This document shows, piece after piece, positions 20,884 to 33,120 of a stretch of DNA of 64,000 nt. How positions within the stretch are numbered: the stretch's first letter is position 1; the number at the start of each line of letters is the position of its first letter. The stretch covers positions 15,024,135 to 15,088,134 of the forward strand of contig CM037462.1 in NCBI GenBank assembly GCA_021014325.1, written 5' to 3'. The notes under the pieces are model-generated. The model was not told where the DNA came from. It searched no databases and saw only the letters and a program-made list of their open reading frames with translations. The translations under genes and the position numbers were made by a program. The DNA comes from Plazaster borealis. Lineage: Eukaryota; Echinodermata; Asteroidea; Forcipulatida; Labidiasteridae.

Positions 20884-22515
20884 TTAAAAATGTTGCTGCG
20901 TGTCCAACAAGAAATTGATCCAAATCGGGATATTTAAAGCCCTTTTATTATACTCGCCCTCAGGATTAGGGTATGTTGTTCTAATAATTTCCATAACACA
21001 TGATGGTAGTGGAACACGATTAAATCGGCCCAAATATCCCAAGCACCATCTCACGACCTGGCGATACGCAACATGACGAAACTTCCTAGGAAGGATATAG
21101 AAAAATAAACCATGTCAATTTTAATCTATCAACATATAAAAAAACATAAAAAAACAACAACACAGATTACATGTATCAACACTGTCAGGCCTTGAACTTC
21201 GCTCTTGAAGGGGCATTAATTTTCCTCTGGCATTGTCTGGTAAGGGCACTTCAATGAGGAAAATGTAAATTTGTATTGAAACCTTGCAAAGGGCACCGCA
21301 GCAAAAGCACAGGGCACCACGGCAATTGCTGTGGGTGCCGTGGGTTAATTCGAGGCCTGAACACTTGGTAAACATTTGTATTATGTTTACAGTGAAACAA
21401 TAGGCATATTCAACCATGGCCTCATTTTGCACGGATACCTGTTGGTCTTTTCAAAACCACACTAGAGTTAAATAGCAATAAAAAAAATGGAATAACTCTT
21501 TTAGCAATAATAACTGACTTACTGGTCAATTGTCCCCTGAACTGTGCGTCTCCCATACTGCGTTTGGTACTGCATTTATGCAGTGTGAAGAACCGCCGGG
21601 TGTAAACAACACGCCTGAAACCAGTTGTGCTGGGTTAAACATTGCTCGTGATCATCAATGTTTATTTGAAGCTCTAACATCTTGTTTGAGATGGCGTCGA
21701 CCTCCTTACACTTACAGCACTTGAAGTTCTCTAATGGTCTAGACAACACACTTCCCACAGGTGCACCTGTCAAAAAAGAAGAAGATTAAAACATAAATAA
21801 GTTGCCAGTGAATGATTTTGCAAACACATTTACAGCTTAAACACTAACAATTGCAGTAATTAACCGAGGGGTCATCATGGTCATTTATTGCCATTCATTG
21901 CAAAACATGTGTATTCTTGCCCAATTTCCATAATTAAAACCTTGTTTATCATTTTATTTGCAGTAGATTGTTTTGCATTATAAAAACAAGCCACATTTTA
22001 AACGTGGACAACTTTACAATTACTAGCATCATGATCTAACCAACTCACATTGAACTGGAAAGGATATGAATATGTTTACCGCACATACCAACAGGAAAAA
22101 CCAAACCATGTCAAACCATGGAGGAAGGAAGAAACAAGTGGTGGCTACCTCCATGGTATTACATACTCGGAGCGAGACACGATATTAAAAAAAAAGATCA
22201 AATCGAGACACACTACTGCCGGTCTACATTCAATCACAGTCCCGATCACGAAGACATTTACCCCCACTTGCCACTGCTAATGTACTAATTATACAATGTG
22301 TTTTGCGTTATAAAACTCACCAGTCGGTATTTACGATACGGTTCAGCCCCACGCACGTCCTGGTCGGGTTGATCCTCTCGATCCTGCTGATGGTCGTCAT
22401 CTTCGGGAGAGCTGAAATCGCTCGAATCGCTGTCTGAATTAGCTCCACTGTCAGTAGATGGGGCCATTATCTCCTCAGGAATGCTGTGTGCTTCACAAGA
22501 GCTGTCGCAATCCAT
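20884..22515 (-). pseudogene. P2X7 intracellular-domain (P2RX7_C) gene relic, three exons
   Basis: P2RX7_C is the cysteine-rich ballast domain of P2X7 that is common as stand-alone genes in invertebrates. Exon 1 (22515-22321) starts MDCDSSCEAHSIPEE, then is Ser/Asp/Glu-rich; near its end a shifted frame gives RIVNTDW, and the split Trp codon joins exon 2 (21766-21523) as WCTCGKC, the family's zinc-binding start. That frame meets TAG, then another frame carries FKCCKCKEVDAI and CLTQHNWFQACCLHPAVLHT, a TAA, and MQYQTQYGRRTVQGTIDQ. Exon 3 (21085-20884) joins in frame as KFRHVAYRQVVRWCLGYLGR and then LPSCVMEIIRTTYPNPEGEY, the canonical end. Splice sites are intact (CTG/gtgag, gacag, CCA/gtaag, cctag), but there are about four lesions: two shifts and two stops. 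I infer a recently decayed copy; sequencing error cannot be excluded. Confidence 0.75.
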
Positions 22516-23145
22516 TATTTTTACAGTTTTGGAGTATTATTTGCAAGAGTAAGCGAAGAGACTAAACGCAGACCTTTTCCTTCCTCCATGCATTAACGTG
22601 TGTATATAATGCTCAGGTCAACGAGGTCACGTATAGACCTCGATGTGTGTATGCACGGTGTGACGTCACGCGCTTGGTCTTGCATTTATAATGAGCATGC
22701 TGACGACTCCATTCACTACAGAAATTTTTCCGAATTCACCGTGCAGACGCCCGTGAACACAGCGCAGAAAATTCGCTTTTAGGAGTGAATCGAAAGACCG
22801 TTCAGTATTAAACTGAGTTGATGTCACAATGGACAATGACTGAGTATATTTCCAAAGTATAAAGCAGATTCCTACTACTCGTTTTATTTACTCTTTAAAG
22901 CAGAAAATATTGCTTACAAAGATTCTGCTAAGCAAAAATTAGCAGGATACCAGTCACAGATTGTACTATGAGAAATGGCATTTTGGCTTTTAACCATATT
23001 TTGGTAAGCATAATTTTGTTGTGCTTAGCTACTTTTTGCGCTTAAGCAGCTCTTTAAAATTGGGCCCAGGGGTGGATTGCACTAAGTGGTCTTAAACCGG
23101 TCTATGTGCTTTAGCCGGCTAACTTGAGACGTGCTTAGACAGTCT
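22516..23145. other. Upstream of P2RX7_C relic, with foldback copy
   Basis: CpG-containing sequence with two TGACGTCA-like stretches (near 22660) might be the old promoter of the relic. 22905-23068 is a foldback copy (attctgctaagcaaaaatta ... gctctttaaaattgggccc). At 23074 the outer left arm of a ggtggattgcacta element begins; its right arm ends near 24006. Confidence 0.4.
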
Positions 23146-24006
23146 TTAAAGGCACTGAACACGTTTGGTAATTGTCAAAGACCAGTGTTCTCACTTGGTG
23201 TATCCCAACATATGCATTTAAAATAACAAGCTTGTGAAAATTTGGGCTCAATTGGTCATTGAAGTTGCAAGAAAATGATGAAAGAAAAAACACCCTTGTT
23301 GTACAAATTTGTGTGCTTTCAGAAAGGAATAAAAGGCTTCTTGCAAGAAGTTTTTATTATTTTAGTGAGAAATGACTACTTTCTCAAAAACTACGTTACT
23401 TCAGAGGGAGTCGTTTCCTACAATGTTTTATACTATCAACAGCTCTCCGTTGCTTGTTACCAAGTAACTTTTAATGCTAATATATATTTTGAGTAATTGC
23501 CAAACGTGTACAGTGCCTTTAATTATAGACTGATTGCAATACTACGGTCTATATTTTAAGCCAGTCTTAAATCTTAAGCCTGTGCTGAGCTGGCTATGAT
23601 CGATCTTTGTTTTGTTTTTAAACATGGGCAATCTGTTAGTTGTTGATGATTTCATGCAAAGAGCCCTATGATGAGACCGTTTATTGATAGCGTTTACTCG
23701 GTCTGTAATTTTGTCCCAGGCTTTTTTTGTTTTCCCTCCATTGTTGCCTAATGTTTGATCTTTGTTTACCTTTTAAAGCCATTGTCACTGTCTCAGTGTG
23801 CTATGGATAATGGCGGCCATCGTAACTAACCAAGCTTAGGAATGCTTGTTTGTACATGTACATGTATTTCACTACTGCTCACTGACTTATCTAAGACCGG
23901 CTTATTGCAACAGGCTTAACGAATGACTAAGCTAAGACTGTCCAAGGCAGATAGCTGGCTATAACTGACTGGTCTTAGACTGCCGGATTATTGCAATCCA
24001 CCCCTG
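23074..24006. mobile_element. ggtggattgca-ended element carrying a nested MITE A
   Basis: Outer ends ggggtggattgcactaag and ggattattgcaatccacccc are inverted, with internal actggtcttag/ctaagaccgg motifs. A full MITE A copy (23146-23522) sits inside the left part, and the interior 23523-23840 is repeated at 55529-56055. Confidence 0.75.
23146..23522 (+). mobile_element. MITE family A, copy 3 (nested)
   Basis: TTAA-bordered, full length, nested in the ggtggattgca element. Confidence 0.85.
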
Positions 24007-24245
24007 GTGACGTACAAATGTACATGTAGGCTACACTCACTTCACACAAACCGGCTCCAATTGTCACCAATTTGATTGATGTATTCATTAACAAAAAATT
24101 CAATTTCCTTGCACATACTGTATGCTTTCAATCGGGTTTAATTATCAGTGTCTGCCAATGGAAATAATTTTGAATGATAAAACTAGTGATTTTTTGTAAA
24201 ATTACACATGTGCCAGCTTTGGAAAAAACCTTGCATGTATTTCTG

Positions 24246-24520
24246 GCGTGCCGTGGCCGAGCGGTTCAGAACACCGAACTCCAGCTCTGGTGTTTCTGAT
24301 CAGCAGAGTGTGGGGTCGAGTCCCGGTCGTGACACTTGAGTCCTTAAGCAAGATACTTAACAATTATTGCTTTGTCCTTCGGATGGGACGTAAAGCTGTA
24401 GGTCCCGTGTGTTGCTATAAAAACTATCAATGCATGTAAAAGACCCCAGTACACACTTAACGCTAAGAGAAGGGGTTCACCCCGGTGTGTCTGGCAGTGC
24501 GTTCTTCAATCATGAAGGCT
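24246..24520 (+). repeat. tRNA-Leu/Ser-like SINE, best copy
   Basis: Head gtgccgtggccgagcggttc (A box) with a long variable arm around gtttctgatcagcagagtg and a B-box-like gtcgagtccc. The body continues with the ccttcggatgggacgtaaag block and a cttaacgctaagagaagggg tail. The long variable arm points to a class II tRNA (Leu or Ser) ancestor. Confidence 0.75.
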
Positions 24521-26627
24521 GCACTCAAAAGGAAGAAGAAGACGCATGCATGGGTGAAGCAGGCCTTGAATTTCATCTTTGAGAGGGCAAGGCCATTTTC
24601 ATTTTGCAAAGGGCACTTCCATTAGAAAATCTTAAAGTCTATGGGAAACTTTTGAAGGGGCACTAAGGCCAAGACCAGGAGCAACGGAGGCCATGGCCTC
24701 CGTGGCCTTTGTGTAATTCCAGGCCTGGTGACTAAATGACTTACAAGCAGGATGTATCACCATTTATAAGTAAGGCCGCATCTGAATTGGCGACTACAGC
24801 TACGGCTATGGCTGTTGCTAAGGGTGTTGCTAAGGACGTCCTATTCTTTAACACATAATGACGCGGAAATCTAGCACTAGCCGTAGTTGTAGACCCTGCC
24901 AATTCGCACACAGCCTTACTACAGGATTAACAATTAGATTATTGAAAGCAGATTGAAGCAGAGTCCAACTTACCTCCTGAAGTGGGCAGACAATGAAGGC
25001 TTATCGCATTCACCGTCTTCAGGCACTTGTTGTGTCTTCACTACGTCTCACGTCTTGCATACAACACAAGTCTTTTTCAAGTTTTTGTTCACTTTTATTC
25101 TGCCCAACAAGTCGGCGTTTAGCTTGGGCTACCTGGCCATTTTAGTTTAGTTGGCTGTTTCCTGTGGCTGCAAGGTGGGGTGATGCTTTCACTGCAGCCA
25201 AGATGTCTTGAAGTTTTTCCGACTCGCAGAGGATGTTTCTTGGGCAAAAAGCCCAAACCACGTTGAGTAAAGGCACTTTGATTTGTTTAATTTTACTTCT
25301 CTATCTAAAATATTGGGACCACTGTTATAACAGCCAGTTAGTCATTGTACTTTGCTTTATTTTGTGGTTTTTGTACAGATATGTTTTAGCTACCATGCAG
25401 TTTCGTCTACATCACAAAACTTGGTCTGGCTCTTTTCAGCTGAAACAAGTGGCCCTCGCCAACACAACGACTAAGGTTCTACTATTAAACCATTTTTGCA
25501 AACATCTGAGTCTTGCTCATCGAAATTGCCATCATATGTTTAATTTTTGGGTTTTTTAGTGTTTTTCTGAAATGCTTAAATTTTTGCTTAAAAAAAACCC
25601 CCACAAAGAAAGACTGCAAAAACTTTGAAATATATACAACAGAACCGAAAACAAAAACACAAAAATTTAAAACAAAACAAACTTTTTGGAAGCACTGATA
25701 AGTAAATTTTTGGTTGGAAGACAACAATATCCGTCACATTGTGTTACTTATTATTACAAACTCAACTTCTGGTTGTTTCCAAAGAATTGATATTTTATGG
25801 CTCCTTGTGTTAACTTCAACAGCGTTTTTGGGTCACTTTCAACTTGTGTCACGACATTGCACATCTGATGATCATGCTTGTAGAGAAAATATCACAACTG
25901 ATGAATCAGTGCAGGCATGCAGTGGGTTCCAGAGTGTTTTGAAGCTCTCGCACGAAAATAGATACGTATCCGATACTTTATTCATACGTCATACTGGACA
26001 TTGGAGAGCAGACATCCTGTAAAATTGAAGAAAAAAATAAAAATCTGAAATGGATTTCGTGTTTATAACAGATGTGACAACATAAATTGGTCATTAATTG
26101 TTGTTTCCTTTCCATTCATACACAACTACCTGTAGCGTATCGGGCAATTAAGCAAACATTAGGGGCTACTAATGAACACAAAATAAACCAATAAATGAAT
26201 TTATAAATGAATTTATAAATGAATTTATAGTAATTTTTTATTTATTTTTTTGGGTGTGAATTCAACAAATTATGTATATATACTTTTTAATTCACCAAAT
26301 CATTTAAAAAAATCATTTAACTCTTTTAGTGCCAAGGTCGTACATGTACATGTACGATCTATTTTAAGTCCTCAAAAAGTGTCATCAATCGTACATGTAC
26401 GACCCATAATATAAATGTTATCACAAAAGCGCATTATCACTGTACATGTATGTATAGCGAGAACTACTATTATTGACTTTGGAATGTACCAAGGCAACAC
26501 AAATCAGATCTCGCCAAAATTAGGCACGTGTCACTCTATTGAGGGTAATAGAGGGACAGGGTAATGGAGACGATAGCGGAATGAACCTCATAGTTCTAGG
26601 AGTAGATTTTTTACAACCATAAAGTAA
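24521..26627. other. Repeat-rich, no gene supported
   Basis: Includes a short inverted-end element 24771-24919 (taaggccgcatctgaattgg / ccaattcgcacacagcctta). A minus-strand stretch near 25150-24960 reads LLGRIKVNKNLKKTCVVCKT, a stop, then QQVPEDGECDKPSLSAHFRR ahead of a gtaag donor; this may be a worn transposon or gene fragment I cannot identify. Around 26195-26230 a 14-bp unit (aatgaatttataa) repeats three times, and 26335-26405 holds repeated tcgtacatgtac palindromes. Confidence 0.4.
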
Positions 26628-27105
26628 GGCCAACTAAAATAAGAAATGAGTTTCTCGTCCGGACTTTTTAAAAAAAGGAGGAGGCAGGGCACTACTATTT
26701 ACTATTTTTCAATTTTTAGCTACTTTTTCCATGCTAAATATGGTTGGCCAAGGTATATTTATTCACAGATATTGTGCTATTTGAGTAAACTGATGCAATT
26801 TATGACACAACAAATGATTTGTAAGACCCTTCAATGCAGAATCGCAGCACCATCACTTTCGACAACAGTTCTCCGATCTGAAAAGAACGCCCAGCTGGGT
26901 TTGGTGCCAAGACATTGATGATATTTAAGTCAGGAGAATCACCCTTTTAGCTCTCAACTAGCTTGATTTCAGCTTTAAATCTTTAATTTTTTTTAATTAT
27001 TATTATTATTTTTTTTTTCCAAATAGTAAATAGATAAAAAAAGGAGGCGGCGGCCAAAAAGGAGGCGGGCGGGGACGAGAAACTCGTTTCTTATTTTACT
27101 TGGCC
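26628..27105. mobile_element. 478-bp element with ~33-bp inverted ends
   Basis: Left end ggccaactaaaataagaaat...tttctcgtcc; right end ggacgagaaactcgtttctt...acttggcc, with aaaaaggaggaggc / aggaggcgggc purine motifs just inside each end. The interior shows no transposase. Confidence 0.8.
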
Positions 27106-28500
27106 TAAAAGTATTTCCCAGGACCTTGTTTTAAAGTTAAACAGAACAATTTTAAACTAAGACGTGTCACTCTCTCTCTCCACACAGACGTTGCGACAGA
27201 CAGACTGTGAATTCCATCCATCTCAAAGTTTTGCAATTTCTGTGTGCATACAACGGTGGTATTTTCCTTCTTTAAACAATAATTATTCCGTCTAAATAAT
27301 CACTGCAACAATCCTTAATACAGCCTCCAAAAAAATTAGAAATACGCATGAGGTATTGACTATTGTTATCATGGAAAAAATGTTTCACGTTCTATTGACT
27401 TCTGAGTTTCGATTCGGTAAGAGATGAGCTAATTTAGATTAGCAGAATTTATTTTATTAGCATGATTAGTATTACAATGTCAAACAAGAAAAACAACATT
27501 ACAGAAGTATGATTATGCAAAGACCTGACAACAACTCACTATTTTGATGACTTCCAATATCTATCCCACCTTCTCAAATGAATTTTACTCATGTTCAATT
27601 AAATTCTAAGCTTGACAGAAATGCCACTATTTGTCACTACTGTGACTGTGAATCTGTGACTTGATCTTGAGAGTGTGATTGGAACCAGTAAATTGATTTT
27701 CAGAACAGCCATTCAATTCGATCATCATGTTGATAATTTATATAATTCGTTTTATTTAAACTTTCATTTTCAATCATTTAATAAACTCTACCCTAACTCT
27801 GTAGAAATCTCTAAACATGCTAAACTCGTTGAGCTTATACTGTAGTAGGCCTATGTCATGTATGTATTGCACATGACATCAACTGACATCCAGAAGTTTG
27901 CATTTTGTACCATACATAGACCATGGTGTGTGTGTGTTTGTTTCTTTCATCACAAACCACACGGGGTGGCAAGGTGGTAGAATCGAATTCAGAAACATGG
28001 TCGGAGACTTGACTCCCCGCGAAGCGGAGTACAAATTTACATGATTCCAATGGAATTTTGACTAAAAGGGAGAACTTAAACCACACTAAAGATACCAAAA
28101 ATAGACACTATCAAATACTTACACATAACTACCCATCAGAAAGTGACAGCTTCAACTGATCGAAAAAGTTTGACGAGGAATCTAACTCAAAATTGTCAAC
28201 AAGTTTCAGAAGTTTGTAAATTCAACATGGAGTCTGCTCTCTCTCCTCGTAAATTCTCGTTAATTCTCGAGAGAAAAAGTGGGAATAAAAATAATAATAA
28301 AACCCATTTTTTACGAAGCCATCACCGGATATTTCAATTAAAAATTTATGTTTTACACTGAGTATGTATTTCAACTTTTTCCTGAACGAAAACTATCACA
28401 ATAATATACAGTTTTATTTAATTATCAAATCATTCGCGAACAGTTAGGTCAAAGGTCAAGCAGCCCATTCACCACACTGCCGCCGCCGCCGGATCGCTAG
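27106..28500. other. No feature identified
   Basis: AT-rich sequence without a convincing exon on either strand and without a repeat family seen elsewhere in the window. Confidence 0.4.
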
Positions 28501-28745
28501 TCTTGATTGGCGACATTGTTTTTTGTATTAGTCACCGGTAGAGGGCGCAAGGTGACTGCTTATATCTCTTCCCCAGTAATTTGTGTTGCGGACAGTGTAG
28601 TAATTCGTTGCGATCTATGTTAACAAAATGAACGTCGGCAATCAAGACTACCATTATAGCATCCACATCTACGACACGCTCTATTGAACATCCCCCTGCA
28701 CACACACACAATACAATAACAAATCACAACAAACATCAAACAGAG
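28501..28745 (+). promoter_or_regulatory. TMEM69: Candidate promoter and 5' UTR exon of TMEM69
   Basis: A CpG-bearing block (tgccgccgccgccgg just upstream, then a gattggcg CCAAT-like box) is followed by a stretch ending at CAGAG/gtacgg (28745), a possible donor. The coding exon of TMEM69 is preceded by its own acceptor at 29817, so a 5' UTR exon is required; this is the best candidate I see but it is not proven. Confidence 0.3.
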
Positions 28746-29115
28746 GTACGGTCAACAATTATCTGGATTCTAGCTGTACAACTCAGGTAAACAATTGGTC
28801 AAGTCGCAGTAGTGCGTATTAATATTATCTCATGTGTTCTTATATACAGCTCTGAAGTGGCCCTGCATTCTATAGTTGAGCTATCTTCTTCAGTCATTTG
28901 AAGGCTGCACTCAAAGGAAGAAGAAGAAGAACTAAAATTTCAGGTTGCTACTACCGCTACTCTAATTTACGAATGAGTCAGCAAGGGGTCTTACCCACCC
29001 TCCATGGTTCAATCATGGGGTTCAGAGATAGGGCCCACTCTCTGTTGAACACGAAGTAGAAGTCTACATATACTGTAGAATAGAACTATCGTTCCTGAAT
29101 AGCACACACATTATC

Positions 29116-29233
29116 TAGCCCACCTTGTTGAGCTGTAATGGCTCTCTTTTAACATCGGTCTTTAACACTCACAATGGTGAGTGTTAAAGACCGATGTTAA
29201 AAGAGAGCCATTACAGCTCAACAAGGTGGGCTA
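29116..29233. repeat. Perfect hairpin, 57-bp stem, 4-base loop
   Basis: The left arm (tagcccaccttgttgagctg ... taacactcac) and right arm (gtgagtgtta ... cagctcaacaaggtgggcta) are exact complements as far as I can read, around aatg. It would lie in the TMEM69 5' UTR intron if the promoter call is right. Confidence 0.95.
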
Positions 29234-29852
29234 ACACATTATCATACTAACTTATGATAGCAGAACAGAACTCAGTCGTAATCATATGTTGGGGCGATGT
29301 GCATGTGATGTCAAACTTCAGGGATTTTGTGTGCATACTATTAAACTGTCTAGATAAGATAGAGTAAACAGTATTTTTGTAGTATTTTATTGTACGTCTG
29401 TTTACAAATTACATGTACAGCATCAGTTACGATCAAATTCCAAGTAACAAACAAAAACAAAATCATCGACATCACAAATTTGCTCGAAATTCATATTTTG
29501 TATTGGTATTTATTTTATAAAAAAATAAAACGCTACTCCCTAGTGAGTGTGGTACTACAGAAATGTAACCCAAGTCTGAACTGAATGGTTGCAATAATCG
29601 CAACTAACTACCCCTAAAACTTGGTAGGCCTAATGTACGCTGTTAGTGTTACCCTCTACCAAACTCTGTGAATTAATCACCAATGATCAAGAGGTTAATG
29701 GAAACTTAACCAGTTTCAGTTTACACTTACAGGGATGTGTGCTTGCCTTTTGTAATATTCTAAACAATATCATGTTTATATACTTCCAGTGATTATTATA
29801 TTATTTTCAATTTTCAGGCCTGCTAGAGTACTAGGTATCATCATTTTTCACT

Positions 29853-30704
29853 ATGACGTCAGTACTTCTAAAAACTCTCCAATGTGCGAGAAGAGCAAAG
29901 CCTCTCACACAGTCCAAACTTTATCAAAGTGATGCGTTGAGATCAAGATCCGGGAGTTACTTAGCCTCAATGGTCTTATCTAAACATGATTTAGAATCAA
30001 CAGGTTTTTCGACAGGCTCTGAGAGGATGAGAAAGCACATCAAAAGTTTGTCATGTTTGTCAAGACGAACTGGACAAATAAACTGTGTTCCTGGACTCGT
30101 ACCGTGTACTTCTGCCCTCTTGCAAACTGTAAACGCTTCAAGTTTCCATACTTCTTCAAGTAGTCTAAATGGCTTCTTTAGCAGATACAGGCAAGGGTTC
30201 CAGGAGGTGCCACGGCCAGCCTTAGTGCTGGGCATCTGTGGGTTGGTCCCGTTTGTTGTTCCAGCCGTGTACACTGCTGCTACTTCCACAATTGGGCTCG
30301 GCATTCTGTGGGCTCAGGTGGCTTACGGCGCTTCAATCTTATCTTTTCTCGGCGGTGTAAGGTGGGGGTTTGCTTTGACCGAGGGGCAAGGGGGCGGGCC
30401 TACGTGGTCTACGCTAGGCTACAGTGTTGTACCCTCGCTTATTGCCTGGTTGGGACTGCTAATGCCCTTGCAGTCCAGTCAGTTGTGTGTTATGACTGGT
30501 CTGCTCATGGCTTGGGCAGTAGATGCAAACACAAAGGTATATCCAGCATGGTATAAGTCACTTCGACTTCTTTTATCACTTGGTGCATTGACTTCCCTCG
30601 GGGTTGCCTTTGGGTATTCTCTTGTATTTGAGCCCATCACCGAGGAGCATGGATCTAATTTCGTAAAACTTGTCAAAATTGTCAAAATTATCTTAGAGGA
30701 GTGA
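29853..30704 (+). CDS. TMEM69: TMEM69 (DUF3429) multi-pass membrane protein
   Basis: 283 residues in one coding exon. The N-terminal ~115 residues are Ser/Arg/Lys-rich with few acids, compatible with a mitochondrial presequence. From about residue 121 the DUF3429 region runs: RPALVLGICGLVPFVVPAVY (span ~123-143), ILWAQVAYGASILSFLGGVRWGFA (~151-174, with the hallmark F-LGG-RWG), SVVPSLIAWLGLLMPL (~190-206), LCVMTGLLMAW (~211-222) and YPAWYKSLRLLLSLGALTSL (~230-256). The spacing and GGxRWG and P-WY-LR motifs match TMEM69. Function is poorly known. The acceptor ttttcag at 29817 precedes the ATG by 35 bases, so the start is on the second exon. A short Lys/Ile-rich tail ends at LEE. Confidence 0.88.
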   Translation: MTSVLLKTLQCARRAKPLTQSKLYQSDALRSRSGSYLASMVLSKHDLESTGFSTGSERMRKHIKSLSCLSRRTGQINCVPGLVPCTSALLQTVNASSFHTSSSSLNGFFSRYRQGFQEVPRPALVLGICGLVPFVVPAVYTAATSTIGLGILWAQVAYGASILSFLGGVRWGFALTEGQGGGPTWSTLGYSVVPSLIAWLGLLMPLQSSQLCVMTGLLMAWAVDANTKVYPAWYKSLRLLLSLGALTSLGVAFGYSLVFEPITEEHGSNFVKLVKIVKIILEE

Positions 30705-31007
30705 TACTATGTATGGTGTCTTTGTGTTTTGTTTGATACAAACAAAATGGTAAGACACATGATTTGGGGTGCTTATGGAAGTTAATTTTTCAAGTGCAAA
30801 GGATTGTGGGTGAAATCCGAGTCCAAGTAACACCGGCAACCCACGCTGATTTTGAAGCAATGTGGTACACAAGTTTTAGCAATTGTAAATTTGTATGGTA
30901 CTTAAGTGAGAGTGCAGGTGTCATCCTGGTCATGCCAATCAAAATTGAATTGAATAATCATGTCTTGGGGGGCAATGACAATATGGTTTCTCCATATTTT
31001 ATTCATC

Positions 31008-31377
31008 TTAAAGGCATCGTACACGTTTGGTAATTGTCAAAGGCCAGTGTTCTCACTTGGTGTATCCCAACATATGCATAAAAGAACAAGCCTGTGAAAA
31101 TTTGGGCTCAATTGGTCATCGAAGTTGCAAGAAAATGAAAGAAAAAACACCTTTTTGTACAAATTTGTGTGCTTTCAGATAGGAATAAAAACTTCTTGCA
31201 AGAAGTTTTTTATTATTTTAGTGAGAAATTACCTCTTTCTCAAAACTACATTACTTCAGAGGGAGTCGTTTCTCACAATGTTTTATACTATCAACAGCTC
31301 TCCGTTGCTCGTTACCAAGTCAGTTTTTATGTTAATATATATTTTTAGTAATTACCAAACGTGTACCATGCCTTTAA
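31008..31377 (+). mobile_element. MITE family A, copy 4
   Basis: TTAA-bordered full-length copy; may lie in the TMEM69 3' UTR. Confidence 0.85.
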
Positions 31378-32399
31378 TTTGCTTAAAGTTAGCTGATAAC
31401 AAAATCATTCAGCAGTTAATTTTTTTGAAGGTGTTATCATGCATCAATTTCAGAAGCTGCTTTTGAATTCTCGCCATTTAAAAACAAAAACATTGATGTT
31501 GCCCAGTAAGCATGCTGCCACCTTTGTGCAATGGTAGCATCTTAAAAGTCTTCATTAGTTTTGGTACATTTTGAGACTTTTTATGATTGAAGATTGAAGG
31601 AAAGTCTAATAATAAATAAACCCACTTGTAAAGATTGCTCGTTATAAATCCCTTGTATGATGACATCAAAAGCTCAAACAGCGCCCTCACTGAGGTCAAT
31701 GGAAGACCTATGCTTGACCTTGCATGTTGTCAGTGATAGGGGGCTATGCAAGAGGTCTATAGAACTTTCATGCTGCCACCATCTTGGTCATGTTCCTTGT
31801 ATCCAACACCAGCAATGAATAATAACATTCGTTGTACAAAAAGGAACAAGACTGATTCTCCTTCCAGCCTCGGTTTGGTTACATTGATTTGAATGGGAGA
31901 AAATCAAGATCGCCACACCATGAAAAAGGTCTATTGTAAACGGCTTGTAATCTTAAAACACTGTTTTTACAAAATAAATGCTTGGAAATGTTGCCTTGCG
32001 ATGTAAATTTATTGCAGTTGCTGCATACATGTGTTACATTATGATGCCAATGTAAGGGTTTGTTTTAATACTGAAGTAATAAAGTTCAAGGAAAATTATC
32101 TCAATTACTTTGCTGTAGTTTATTGAAAGTTTTCATTGTCTTGTGCAAAATTTAAGGGTGGAATCAAAGACATTCAGCTCTATGTAGAAAGCTACTTTTG
32201 AGTCGGTCAGGTTTAGAAGATGAATACACTGATGCAAGTCTCTTACATTCAAACATTTTGGGAAACTTGAGTTTTCACAAACATTGCTTCAAGGTGTGAA
32301 GGAAACAAAGTTGTGAACATTGTGTCCCAATGTTTGATGCGCAAGGTTTGAACTAGATTCAGCAAGTTTCAAATCAATGCATGGGGCTCAACATTCACT

Positions 32400-33120
32400 T
32401 AATGACCTTTCACTAAGATCTGGGCCCAATTTCACGGAGCTGCTTAAACAAAAAATACTGCTTAAAAATTGTTTGCTCAGCAGAAGTGAGCAGAATACCA
32501 GTCATGCTTACCAGAATAAGGTTACCAACCACACTACCATGTCACATGTGCAGTTTGTGACTGGTATTCTGCTCAGCAGAAGTGAGCAGAAACCAGTCAC
32601 AAATTGTACATGTGACCTGGGCCCAATTTCATAGATTTGTTAGCATGAAATTTCTTCCTTGATAAAAACAGGATTACCAACCAATTTCCACATGATTTTC
32701 AGGATAAGCAAACAACAGCTGAATACCAGTAACAAGCAATATGCAACACATGGAAATTTGGTTGGTAATCCTGTTTTTATCAAGGAAGAAATTTTATGCT
32801 AAGCAAATTGTTGTGCTTAGCAGCTCTATGAAATTGAGCCCTGGTAGTGTGGTTGGTAACCTTATTCTGGTAAGCATACTTTTTGTGCCTTAGCAGCTCT
32901 ATGAAATTGGGCTCCAGGCCTGATTTCATAGAGCTGCTTAAGCACAAAAAGTAGCTAAGCGTGGAATAATTTTGCTTACCAGAATAAGGTATACGTATAC
33001 CAGCCTAAATAACTTTCCGCAAGTACCATTGTATGATTGGTTTCCTGAAAAGTTAGCACAGCAGAAACTTTTAAAGCAAAATTGCTTAAGCAGCTCTATG
33101 GAATTGGTCCCTGGGCCTAA
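32400..33120. repeat. Cluster of ggcccaatttcata foldbacks
   Basis: At least three units are fused: 32423-32635, 32620-32850 (long arms with cttccttgataaaaacagga / tcctgtttttatcaaggaag) and 32915-33115. Adjacent units share end sequences, so outer ends of one serve as inner ends of the next. Confidence 0.75.
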
